The position numbers and the translations under genes are program-made. The notes under the pieces were generated by a model. The model was not told the origin of the DNA. It made no database searches and was given only the letters and a program-made list of their open reading frames with translations. A stretch of 64,000 nt of DNA. Source: Capillidium heterosporum. Its lineage: Eukaryota > Entomophthoromycota > Entomophthoromycetes > Entomophthorales > Capillidiaceae. Of the stretch, positions 34,572 to 45,795 are shown in pieces. The stretch spans positions 1,426,001-1,490,000 of the forward strand of contig WBMQ01000003.1 in NCBI GenBank assembly GCA_016630905.1, written 5' to 3'. How positions within the stretch are numbered: position 1 is the stretch's first letter; each line of letters opens with the position of its first letter.

Positions 34572-35845
34572 TTCTTTTCTTTGTCTGATTTGAGGGAAAA
34601 CCTGGGACTATTTATAAGCCTTTTGAGGGATCTCTTTGGAGATCAAGGTCTGTGAATAAAAAGTTTCAATCATGCGCTTAGTTTAGACTTTTATTTTTCT
34701 TTGATTTGACGTTTAATGACTCATTTGGACCAGAGAAGAGAAGGAAAAGATGGGTATTTATAGCATATTCCGCAGTCTGTTTATATAGTTGAGGCCTTAG
34801 TAGTAATTTAAATAGTCTGAAATCGGAAGGCCCTGATGTAGTTGGAAGTCGGCAACTAAAATGTGATGGCCTTGAAGTTGTAGAGTTATCTGATATCTGA
34901 CAGGCCGAGTCCAGAGAAAATATCAGTATGAAAGAATATGTTTATAGCTTGTTGAAAGATAGTAACCAAGTCTATATCAATTCTGGAGAATATACGCATG
35001 GCTATGTTGTAGAGAATAGCAGATTTAAAAACAGAGTATATTAAGGTATTTCATATACTGAAAAAGGTTGGTAAAAGTAATGACTAAATTTGCCAATATA
35101 TAAAACATAATGATGCTAATTTTTATCGGCTTTTGAGCATACTTTGTATAAGCTTGCAGAAAAATTGATTTATAGGTCCCATCTCTGTCTATTGCAGCAG
35201 CTGGTAAAAAGAATGGAGAGTTTTTGGAAAAATAGTAAATTAAGAACATATTGTCATTTGGATTAAGCACCATATTTGTTATAGTGCAAAATATCTACTT
35301 AGTATGAAAATCAGTTCTCTAGAGAACAGGATCTTGAATGATCCAGCACAGCTTTACCTCCCTAAGCTTTAATCAAGCCGAAGCATTTATTTCTTCCCTT
35401 ACAGATTCTATAAAATAAACATATGGCTTTGTGGATCAAAGAACAATCCTGGATTCCTATGCGTATTACTAATTCCAAGTCTGGAGCTGAGGTGATGGAC
35501 GGTATCCTAGTCCTGAGTGTTGATTAGCTCTTCCACAAAGCCCTCCTCCAGAAAAGCTATCCATAAAGCTTTAGCTATATAGTTTACTAAGCTTATTATG
35601 ACTAAATAAATATTGGTTTGGATTCTAAAAAACATATTATAGAACTTTATAAGGATAAACTTTTGTCAATCTCCCGATCTAATGTAGTTGCTCCGGTGTG
35701 TACGTTTTCTTGGCGTATAGCCAATCATTACTGATAAACTGTAAATTAGATGATGGCACAATATGAGATGGACTTGAAAAACTATGGTTTACTTTAAATT
35801 GTTTATCTCCCAGTTTCAAGCTGTTCAAAGCCAATCCAAGGTACA
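34572..35845. other. Intergenic spacer with an inverted repeat
   Basis: About 1.27 kb spacer between divergent GNAT and kelch-like copy 2. Contains an 11-bp inverted repeat listed separately. No gene recognised. Confidence 0.45.
35424..35543. repeat. 11-bp inverted repeat enclosing about 97 bp
   Basis: GGCTTTGTGGA near 35424 is mirrored by TCCACAAAGCC near 35533. The enclosed stretch is less AT-rich than its surroundings and contains GTGATGG and CTGAG, loosely like snoRNA C and D boxes, plus a 34-codon open frame. It could be a structured RNA, a gene remnant or chance. Confidence 0.35.
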
Positions 35846-37181
35846 ATGAAATTCGGCAAGGTGATCTTTAAAATAAGTTTCATCTTGTACATCGCTATTT
35901 TCACTTTTTAAAGTATACGTTACAATTTACAACTATTGCTTTAGAAACCGTGGCTCACTAGACCATAGCTTATCAGGAGTAACTGTGACTCTGAAGCTGA
36001 AAACTATACATTTTACATTATAAACACTGAGAAAAAGACTTTTTTTTATGAGAAAAAGGAGTCCACCAAGGATATTTATTATTTTTACAGCTATTCAGGG
36101 GATTTTGTACAATTATTCTCTAATCCCAATAACTTCAACAACTCGATATTCAACTCTTGGCGTGATAGTGGGACTTATTCAAAGCGGTTTACCGAAATAC
36201 AACCTACTTTAATTCAAAATGAGACTAATTGCAATCCGGTTCGATTTAGCTTTAATCAATATTTTGTCAAGCCTGGACTAACGCTAATTTATGGTGGATT
36301 CTACCCACTTCTCAATAATCCGTATCACCCGTTAAACCCAAGTGAAAAGTATCCTCACCTTTCTAGGACTCATGGCTATCTGGTAGTAGTTGAAGATAGT
36401 AACATGACGTTTACCCTCAAGGGACCTGAAGGTCCTCATAGATCCGATCATTCAACTGTAATTTATCAAGATAGGTTCTTTGTAATCGGAGGATATGATC
36501 ATAGCACCGAAAACGTTGCTAGCTTAAACCAGGTGCATTATTATGACTTACTATTCGATAGATGGGAAGTTCGTAACACTAAAGGTGACATTCCTGCCTC
36601 GCTACTGAGGCCAAAATATAGAATAGTGGGGAAATTGCTTTACTTTCATTCGGGAGGATGTAGTTACGGTGAAAATTATTTTAACTGTCAAAAATACATA
36701 TACATTTTAGATCTATTTTATCTTACTTGGAAGCGATATGAGGTGCCTAAGCTCGATAATTTCAACATAATTTGTTCAACATATGGCTACAACTGACAAC
36801 TTTTACTACCTTGGTTCAACTAGTACTTCGAAGTTAGTAGGTTACCATTTCAACTTGGCAAGCAACTTCACACGCACTATGGTATATGATAGCTTCGCTT
36901 CCGTTACGCAAGCTAGTATCCCTGATATAGAGCGATATATATATAGACATGATTACGAAATATGCTATATATTTGGAGTATTTTTATTGGTACTAACCAT
37001 AAGTCTCACTACTTCTGGAGTCACCTTATACCTCAGCGGCAAATACGGCCGTAGACAATACTATTTGGGACATCTACCGCTTGAAGAATCTAGCAACCAA
37101 CTTTTGTGGGCAAACCCAACTATAGGTATCGCAGACTCATATGACTTTGAACATGAGCCGGAGTCGGAGATTAGCATATAA
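35846..37181 (+). pseudogene. Membrane-anchored kelch-like protein, copy 2, several frame breaks
   Basis: ATG at 35846 opens MKFGKVIFKISFILYIAIFTF, a signal anchor like copies 1 and 3. Shortly after, stops occur in the frame and homology resumes with CDSEAENYTFY from about 35980, so the anchor-proximal region carries at least two changes. From there one frame runs through YGGFYPLL, LKGPEGPHRSDHS, GGYDHS and YYDLLFDRWEV to ICSTYGYN, then a stop; the last part (DNFYYLG, a TM segment ILLVLTISLTTSGVTLYL and a cytosolic tail ending SEISI) is one base out of frame, from about 36794. Dropping one T after AAC joins them. The body is well conserved, so this may be a functional gene affected by the same phenomenon as its neighbours, or a young pseudogene. 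Confidence 0.6.
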
Positions 37182-37994
37182 CTCTTTTCAAGCAATATAA
37201 TAAATTATAGATAGCATTATTTACAAATTGCTTTTAATGGTATATTATCTTTAATTCGTTTATATATAATTTAATAGCTTTTGTAACAAGTATACCTTTA
37301 GTTAGCGTTAATAATATGCGATGGTGATTTTTTAGAATATGCAGTATAGTATGCTATTTAAATATTTGTTTTGTATCTAACCTTTTATGTATATCGATAA
37401 CAAAATTTTATATAAGTGAATAAAATTATAAGCAAGCATTTGCATCCAAAAAGTAACTGTTAAACTTCATCTACCTTATGCTTTGCTTAAAACCAAGGGC
37501 CATGATATTTAATATATGCAGAGTAAAGTTTAACCTTTACCTTCTAAGTATTAGTGTAATAAGAGTATCAAATAGCTTTATAATGTTATGATAGACAACC
37601 CTCAAGATATTGGTTATATTTCTAAACATTCTTTCATCTTTATCAATGAAAGGTTTGATAAAAGGTAGGTACTTTTAACCTAAATATAGTGGTATTGCTC
37701 TGTATAACAGACACATACTCCTATCCCCATATACTCTTTATTTTCAGTTTGTTATATTTCGTTGTAGCTCTGGGCTCTTGCAACAATGCTTTTCAAGGGC
37801 TATATTCAGTTACGTCATACTTTATATAGCAGTCCACAGTATTTTTAGCTTAGAATTGATGGTTTTACAAAAGTTATATCTACTTCAGCTAAATCTTCAG
37901 AAATTGAAATCAAAGTCGACATTTTTAGAAATCAACTTAGACAGGGGGAAAGATATAAAGATAAGAAATCGACAATTTATTAGAGCAGCACAGT
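37182..37994. other. Intergenic spacer
   Basis: About 810 bp AT-rich spacer. A frame at about 37906-37976 ending in TTATTAG could be an untested upstream exon of the next gene. Otherwise nothing recognised. Confidence 0.4.
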
Positions 37995-38733
37995 ATGCCT
38001 GAGAAAAAGCATAGTCAAGAGCAGGTTGGATTGTGCGAGTTAAATGTTATTATCAAGCTACCTTTTAAAAGGCCTCCCAACTTCCCGCCTAATGAACAAG
38101 TACCTATATATTCACTTTTTACTATCCTAATGATACTTTTATTTAAAATTTTAGTTTTCCAATTTAAAAACCGAACCAACATTGCCATCGGATAAATCTA
38201 CATTACCTACTGGTAAAAAATGGGAACACTCATGTTTTTAAACTAATTCCTATTTTATAGATGAAATTAACTTGAGCTTACATAAAGGTCTAGAGCTTGT
38301 CCCCCCAAAGTTCTTTGAAAGCATACCACTATTTGCTTGAAAAATTAGATAAAGTAGATAGTACTACTAGTATCGATACCATAAACGACTTGCACCAGCA
38401 GCTGGAAAAATTGAAGATCAACCCACGTAAGCATCTATTTTATACTTTTTAGACAAATACTTTTTCGTATAGAAGATGTCGAATATAACAACAACTTTAC
38501 CAACCAACCTTTCGAAGATAAAGAAGAGAGTGGTAAGTTTACTTTAGTTGACCGTTTTTAATCTTTGTCTACAAGATATAGCCATCGAGGAGAAGTTCCA
38601 GTCGGGGAACACTTCCCCCTTTAGTGAGCTGTCACAACCAGACGTCGTCGAAGTCGACACCAAAAGTACCGAGGTTGTAGAAAGTCAGGCTGGGCAAGCT
38701 ATCTTCAACCAGTTGAAAAGTAGTGCTATGTAA
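37995..38733 (+). CDS. Unrecognised multi-exon protein (about 180 aa)
   Basis: Predicted from consistent splice signals rather than similarity. Exon 1 gives MPEKKHSQEQVGLCEL up to PPNEQ; a GTACCT..TTTTAG intron; FSNLKTEPTLPSD; a GTAAAA..TATAG intron; EINLSLHKGLE, then in the +1 frame LSPQSSLKAYHYLLEKL and a helical stretch (INDLHQQLEKL). After a GTAAGC..CGTATAG intron comes DVEYNNNFTNQPF, then GTAAGT..ACAAG and IAIEEKFQSG, ending QAIFNQLKSSAM. It needs one +1 change near 38290-38315. No domain recognised; acidic, Ser/Pro-containing, with a short coiled-coil. The true start could lie upstream. Confidence 0.45.
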
Positions 38734-39387
38734 ATGTAGTTGTTAGTAAATTGGTACTAACTTCTGTTACCTTAGGTCATTTTTTAAGTAGACGTCTGTA
38801 ATATCTAATGAATCGGTTAGGGTATAGCTTTTACTTTTGATATTATTGGTATGCAATCCTTTGACAGAGTGTGAATGGTTAGTCTATACATTTGCATAAC
38901 AGTTCTCTTTTAATACTGGTACGAGATTTAGTTATTTTTTAAAGGGTAACTCATAACAACTATAAATTTAGCTTTGTATGAATATTTGGTGCATTGGAAA
39001 CTTTCTTATCTCACTTATTTAAGCGCTTATAAAGCAAATCAGTAAGTTTATTAGAAACATGAATATATATAAATAGTTCAAGATATTTATTCACTTAAAG
39101 CTCGGTATTCAATGTGGTATTTAGAATATATTTTAACGGTTGATGTATTAGTAGTTTCCACTTAAATTTCCCAAATGAATTCAATATAAAATTTATCAAT
39201 CAATATATAAAGTCTTATAAAGATGATAAAATTAAAGATCAAATGTATACTACTAAAGAGTTTGTATATTGCCATTATGTTTAGTATCTATCGTTAATAA
39301 AAGTTTGATAGTGTTAAAAAGAATACCACCAAAATCAACATCATACAGTAGAAAGCAGACATATATTTAGACTCATCAGCCCAAACT
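38734..39387. other. Intergenic spacer between convergent genes
   Basis: About 650 bp AT-rich sequence; no feature recognised. Confidence 0.5.
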
Positions 39388-40542
39388 TCAAATATCTTCG
39401 TTGATCATATCACCAGTACAGTCGATCTAAACGAAAAAAGGTTATTGACGAAAGGTTGAAAAACTGATGGGTACCTGCATCTCTATCAATTCGGCAGGTA
39501 GATTGTCCTCAACTTTAAACTAAAATCAAATAAAAATAGACATCATCAGCATCAACAAATTAAAATCAAACTTACTGATAGGGATAACGAACCGTCGATA
39601 TCAACTTTGAGGTTGATAGTTCGGGCTACCCTGAGAGCTGGTGCTAAAATTTTGAAGTAAGTGAGGTGGTACTGGTACCGAAGTGCCCCAAACGAACTGT
39701 AGGTTGAGTTATTTACGAGGTTGTCTCCCAACGAGCTAGTCATCTCCAAGGCACCACCTACAATTCGTGTCACTAAAAAGGGAATTTGGGGTTGAAAGTC
39801 CATGGTTACCCTATGGGCACCTTCTGGTATAGAGTCTATAAAGTCTACAAACTGGCTTGCCTAAAGTGGTAAAGGGTTATTTGGATAATATGGTTGAGTA
39901 AGGTACTGGGATAGACAAGTTAACGGGAGGGCTGAGAAAAGGACCGGGGAGGTCGACCTGTCTACTGATATGGTAGATTTTGTAGGAGGATAAGTTGGTA
40001 CCGTGGCCAATCTTGGGGTTGTTCTTGTCGCCAAAGTCGAAGCTCATCTCCAACTGCATATGCTCGAAGTTGAACTTCAAATTGACAAGTATACTAGTCT
40101 TCGCTTTCATGGCGTTGGGACGATTGGATTTGGCTTTACTAGTACGGTTGTTCTTCAGTATGAGATGCATAAAATGAATGTCGATTTCGAATTCCATAGA
40201 GTTGGTGGCATTGGGTAAAGATAAGTTGAAACTGACAAAGAATTGCTTGCTGATGTGGACTTTGAGGGCACGATTTGACGATAACAACCGGTAGAATAGA
40301 ATTCCACTGTCGTCAACTTTGCACTGTACTGTCTAATTCAAAGTAAGTTGGTGTATATGGTGTAGTTTAATTACATCTTTGTTATAGGTAAACACTTCTA
40401 GGAATTTGCTGAGTCGGTCGGCGTCGTGAATAACGCATTCGAAAGTCGATTCGTTGGGATACAGGTTGTCGATTTGGATAACTCCACGTTTCCTCGTACC
40501 TTGCCGGTCGGTTAAAGCGCTGAGATCGAAGTTTCCATCCAT
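39388..40542 (-). CDS. Rad1-like subunit of the 9-1-1 DNA-damage checkpoint clamp
   Basis: Five exons, all in frame. Exon 1 (from ATG at 40540-40542) ends FLEVFTYNKD; a GTAATTAAAC..TTAG intron; exon 2 TVQCKVDDSGILFYR, HISKQFFVSFNLSLP; a GTACCTTAC..TTTAG intron; exon 3 ASQFVDFIDSIPEGAHRVTMDF, LTYFKILAPALRVARTINLKVDIDGSLSL; exon 4 FKVEDNLPAELIEMQ; exon 5 IDCTGDMINEDI with stop at 39388-39390. Two sequential clamp-like halves of about 130-150 residues and the blocks FECVI..L..FL..., VxxxGSLSLxFxVED fit Rad1 better than Hus1. It would form the PCNA-like ring with Rad9 and Hus1 on damaged DNA. About 310 residues, usual size. The family call relies on recalled motifs. Confidence 0.68.
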
Positions 40543-41241
40543 GTTAGAATTTATAATTGAGATTGAGTTCGTCTAAGGAAAGTGATTGGGCTTTGTAGCT
40601 GATTGATGGTTTGTCAACTCGTCAGACAGATTTGACAACTTTGTAACCAATAAAAGACAAACTTTAAATCTATCTATTAGATATAGTTTGTTGACGATTT
40701 TAGCACAGTCGCAGCACTAAGTTGAATTCTATATTGCTGAGTGTTAATATAACTGGCTAAAGATGTACTAAACAGAGGTAATCAACTTGAAATCCTAAAC
40801 GAAAAGTTGATATACGGAAACTTTGATATCAAATTAAACGCTATAGGTATGACACTAAAAGGTAAATAAAGAAAAATCAGCAAACTTTAGGTTGTCAAAT
40901 TTAAAAAGTTTATTGGCATTTAGTATCAAACTTAAGGTCTAATATAGTATATATCTATTGAGTATATAGCTATTCAAATAAAGATACAGCTTCCATATTA
41001 ATATAGAAAGCCGATGTCACCGAGACAATACTTGGGCTTGAAAATAACAAAGTCCAATGCTGAAGACATAGCTGTAAATTTACTACACTACAACGCAAAG
41101 TATTTATATGGAGTCAACCATCTCCAATTATAATGAATCTTCATATAAGCCCTTTATGCTGACCCTAAAGCTTCATTAATTTGTCTATCTTCTAAAGACT
41201 ATATATAGATACAAAACTTTACATATTCCGATTCAATCCTA
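40543..41241. other. Intergenic spacer
   Basis: About 700 bp AT-rich sequence between the Rad1-like promoter and the 3' end of kelch-like copy 3. Nothing recognised. Confidence 0.5.
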
Positions 41242-42553
41242 TTAAAAACTAATGTCCTGTTCATATTCAAAGTCGATGGAGGTAGAGGTGTCAATAGTTG
41301 GATTGACCCACAGAAGTTGACGGTTGGACTGGTCAAGAGGCACTTGTTTTAATTGACGATAAGTACGACTATATTTCCTGTTTAGGTACAAGGTGATCCC
41401 AGAAGTGGTAAAGCTGATAAGGAGCACGAGAAAGAAATATCCAATGATTAAATTTAGTACCCTTATATAACTTTCTAGATGGTAATAGATTAAGGCCGGA
41501 GTAAAGTTATAGTACTCTATGTTGGTTGTCGATTGCTCCCTCAGATCGAAACGATATCCTACCGGCTTGGAAGAGTTAACTAAACCAAAGTAATTGAACT
41601 GTGAGTAACCGGTTGGTACCGAGCACAGGAGCTTAAATTTGTTAGCAGGATATAGGTCGAGCCGCATCCAGTTGAGGCTGATCAAACTAAACGAGTATAT
41701 GAACCTGTAGCAGTCTGAATAGCTTTGAGTGTAACTGCATCCTCCGTGGTAGAAGTAAAGCATATGGCCTTCGAGTTTTGTCTTTGCTCTCAGCAGTGAA
41801 GGTGGGATATCGCCGCTGGTGTTCTGTATTTTCCATTCCCCGAATAGCAAGTCGTAGTAATGTATCTGGTTCAAGTTAGCTAAGGTGTCGGAAGTATGGT
41901 CGTACCCACCGAATACATAGAACTTGTCTTGGTAGATGGTCGTAGAATGATCGGATCGATGAGGACCTTCGGGTCCTTTGAGAATGGGAGGACTCCAGCC
42001 GAATCCGATCATAATCAAGTACCCGTGGGTTCTTGAAGGGTAGGGATAGCGCCTCGTTGAAGCTCAAGCGATGGTATTTATTACTTATCAACGGATAAAA
42101 ACCTCCATAAACTATTAAACTGATGTTCTTCTTGGAATATGAATCGAAGCTAAATCGAACCGGTTTACAGTTGGTTTCCTTTTGAATTGTTGCTGGTTGT
42201 CCTTCCATAAATAGTTTAGAAGCTAAAGGATTGGGAGTCAGTGTATTTTGCCAGTTCCATAATTCGTTGAACATTGTGGTTTCAGAATTGTCGTAGTTAT
42301 GGGCAATGAGGAGAAGTTTTCCAAATACATATGCATTAGCTTTAGCTCTACTGTACTCGCTTTCGGCACTTTGGGTAAAATAAGGTTTATCTACTGTGCT
42401 GTATAGGGTGAAGGCGTTTGGGCCATATTCTGGTCTGCAACGTGTTTGAAATTTCAACTTTTCTTTGGCTACACTGTAGTTTAAATATACTAGAAATGTG
42501 AAAAACGAGATGTATGCAAAAAGGAATGTACGTAAACCTATCTTTATGAGCAT
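41242..42553 (-). CDS. Membrane-anchored kelch-like protein, copy 3, frame interrupted once
   Basis: ATG at 42551-42553. Signal anchor MLIKIGLRTFLFAYISFFTF, luminal region with CKPVRFSF, VYGGFYPLI, then at about 42052 a +1 change and the frame continues RYPYPSRTHGYL, LKGPEGPHRSDHS, GGYDH, IHYYDLLFGEWKIQNTSGDIPPSLL, GGCSYTQSYSDC, a C-terminal membrane segment (LIIGYFFLVLLISFTTSGITLYL) and a cytosolic tail with LLWVNPTID. Dropping one G after GAG gives FNERYPYPS, as in copy 1; an earlier break in the preceding codons cannot be excluded. About 435 residues. The conserved tail sequence LLWxNPTI shared with copy 2 suggests a cytosolic interaction. Function unknown. Confidence 0.7.
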
Positions 42554-43100
42554 CTTGCTTTAACTACCTTACTATTAAGCAGGGCGTTCGGTGGATTTAG
42601 TAACAGAGGGCTGTAGGTCGTAAACTCAAATACTGTTGCTTAGCTGAACTTGATATCTGTAGAAAATTGTTGAAAGCGTCAAGGAATCCTATATTATACA
42701 GGAACAAAAGAGCAAAAGGTTAATAAGTTTCTGATCCATAAATTCTCGTATAGTTTGTTCGAATTCTAACTATCGAATCAAACCAACCAGTGCCAAGATG
42801 AAACTGCTTAGAAATCAATACTTTTCAGATTTCCTCAATAGAAAATTTTTATATAAAAGTATATATGCATAATAGAATAGATATCATGTTAGAGGTATTG
42901 CTGAGAATTGAATAGATACATGGGATAAAAGGTTGCAATTTTATCGAGTCCATTAATATGTTAACTCTACATGTTTCCTTATAATTTTAAACAAATTGAG
43001 AGCTATGAACTATTAAAAGCATTAAAAACACTGAAAACATACATTTACTGTACATAGTAGATATGAAGAATGCTCATTCGGCTTAGGATAATTCTATAGT
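42554..43100. other. Intergenic spacer
   Basis: About 550 bp AT-rich spacer between the kelch-like copy 3 promoter and the Rrp6 3' end. Nothing recognised. Confidence 0.5.
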
Positions 43101-45795
43101 TTATTGGTATTTACGGTTGAACGACATGGACCGGTTTTTGTTGGAAGCTGAAGCATGACCTCCCCGATTGCCATTACCACTACTGTTCCCACCTCTACCA
43201 CCACCACGGCCACCTCTACCTCTACTATTCGCCGATTTATTACGGTCATTCTCTCTTCTGCTATCATTATGCCTCGAACTTGAGCTAGCAAACGGGTCAA
43301 CTTTGGAACGGTCGTTAGGTCCTCTATCATTACCGTTTCGAGAAGAGTGCTTAGACTTCCTACTACCGGCGTTGATCTGAAGTATGTCGGCCATAGATTC
43401 AGCATTCTGCTGGTAGTTCTTACCAGCCCCACTCAAGCTTCGCAACGGGTTGAGTCCACTGCTTTCATCGTCGGATGGGCCTAGCTTCAAAGTATCGAGG
43501 TCGTGGGTTGAAGTCTCGATCAAGTCGTCGACGTTGGAAACCTTACCTTTGAACTTGGATTGTCGGGACAAGACTCGTATCTGTGGAGGTTTAGGAACAT
43601 CCTTCTGTGCTGAGGCTACAAACTTGTGAGCTTCAGGCTGAATCGTACTTGGAACTGGGAGGTCTTCGATTGCCTTCTCATGGATAGTTACCCCATTAGG
43701 TAAGAAGTTTAGCTCCAGGTTGTTATAGATCTGATCGAGTTTGGACAGGGCTGCAGGCTTGATGCTAGGTTTGGAACTTAAAGGCATCCCACTGGATCGG
43801 CTTAGAACGTTGCTAATGACTTCAATGGTAGACAGTTGAGCGGACAGTTCTGCAACTGAAGTCAATTTTCTTCGTATATTGGTAACTGGTAGTTGGCAGT
43901 GGAATTTGGTATCGACCTCCAAACCTTCTGGAGCGGCGTTTAGGCGATCATATAGGTTGTTAGGGGTAGGCCCAGCTTGGGTTTTCGAAGCTATAGTACC
44001 TTGGGATGGCTGGGCCTCCTTTGCGGCTGCTATCAACGCCACAATTTCGACTAAGTTCATACGTAGTGATGGACTAGGGTTAGAGACGTATTTAAGGATA
44101 TCGGCAGTGCTTTGAGGGAGCTTATTGGCCAGTGCAAACATCTGGTGATTGGGAAGTACATAGTTGACTGATTCATCCACTTCCCTTGCAATACGATCTC
44201 TCCAGCCATACAAGGCCTTTAGAACTTCCAACTTCTCAGCGCTCAGTGCCAACCGGTGCTTCAATAAATATTGACTCCAGCCTTGACCAGGACCCAGCTC
44301 TAAATCGATAGTAGGCTTGGTGTACCGTTGTAGGCATCTCTCGTTACTAAACTCTAAAGTAGATCTCAGCAAGTTCATTGTTTCCGGGTTGGATTGTTCA
44401 AGCAGTAAGTTCTTCAGGGCGGAATATATATATATCAAGTAGTGCGTATCACTGCGAGCATAGTTTATCATTGGTTGAGGTAGTGGTCGCATTCGCCAAT
44501 CAGCCAACTGGTACTGCTTATCAGCCTTTACACCACAGAATCGATCCAGCAAGTACTCCAAGGACATCTTGGGGAAGCCGAGGTTTTTGGAGGCAAAGTA
44601 AGTGTCGAACATGTTGACGATGTACAAACTGAAATCTTGCTGTAGCCACACAATATCATTTTCAGCACCATGGAGTACCTAGCCTATTAGTCAATAGAAC
44701 ACTATAACAACTACCTTAACGATGTTCGGATCCGTGAAGACTTCATTTAGCTTAAAAAGCTCGGTACGTAGCTTTAAGGTGTCAACTACATAGTCGTGAC
44801 CAATGACTGATATCTGCATTAAACATACGAAACCTGTATAACTTCGGAAGTTGTGATACTCCAGATCGATTGCCAAAATATCAGACTGCTTCAGAGTCTC
44901 CAACATTGCATCCAGATCTGCTTCAGTATCTACATATGTATATTCAGAGCTTTCAAGGGGCTCCGGGAAATCTGTTGTGTCGGACTCGGGCTCCAAATTC
45001 AAATTCAAATTTTGAATCTCAAATTGATATGGATGAGGTAGCCTAAATTTATCAATACATTGTATATATAGCTGCTTACTTATTCGCCTGGTCCAAAGTA
45101 ATTTCAGTTAGATCAGCTCCTTGCAGTGCCTATTTCCTCTAATAGAATGAGATTAAGAATAGAATAAAACCGTTACCATCACTTAAAGGCTTCATAGAGT
45201 TATATTTTTGACCCAAGGTGTAGATTTTAGATACATATCCAGAGAGATATCCGTTGTCCGGCTTATCAGGAAAGTTCAACTGAGGTCGATTTTGCTGATC
45301 GGCTTTAAATACCATGACCGACTTCTCAGTATCTCCTACCTTATAAAAAGTTTTAACTATAATAAATTGTTTTAGCTTACATTAAGCTCCATTAACATGG
45401 GCTGATTTTTTGTCTGTTTCGATTTGTCTTTTAAAAGACCATCCAGGTCCCTATCCTTTATAAAAATTAGAAAAGCTTTTAAAAAATCTTACGAAACGGG
45501 TATAGCAGTCATCTATCGTGTCTAGGACTTGAGGATTTATGGATAAGTCATTTATAAGTACATTGTCGGTATACTCGGGTAACCCTTGATGGTCCAAAAG
45601 TGTCCGACTAAATCTATTTAACCTCGATTTTAACTCTTTTAATCGATTGATAACCTCGCTGTCCAATGAGGTTTCAAATTCGATATCAGTTTGAGATAGC
45701 ACTTGAATGGATTTAGCTAATCCTTTGACCCTAATTTCTATCTCATTCATACTGTTGGCGAACGATTGGTCGTACGATTGTTCATCAAGCTCCAT
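43101..45795 (-). CDS. RRP6: Rrp6/EXOSC10, nuclear exosome 3'-5' exoribonuclease
   Basis: Trims and degrades nuclear RNAs with the exosome. The start is taken at the ATG 45793-45795, giving an N-terminal helical PMC2NT-type region; an in-frame ATG at 45972 would add 59 residues. Several short introns follow (for example GTAAGATTT..ATAAAG, GTAAGCTAAA..ATAAG, GTAAGCAGC..TTTAG), then LPHPYQFEIQNL. DEDD-Y catalytic residues: ILAIDLEYHNF (Asp, Glu), VLHGAENDIVWLQ with FDTYFAS (Asp), and YARSDTHYL (Tyr, Asp). An HRDC domain follows (LKALYGWRDRIAREVDESVNYVLPNHQMFALA). The C-terminus is a long disordered region ending in an RGG-rich block (GRGGRGGGRGG) and FNRKYQ. No frame break in this 2.7 kb gene, though one acceptor near 45140 is ambiguous. 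About 720 residues. Confidence 0.93.
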
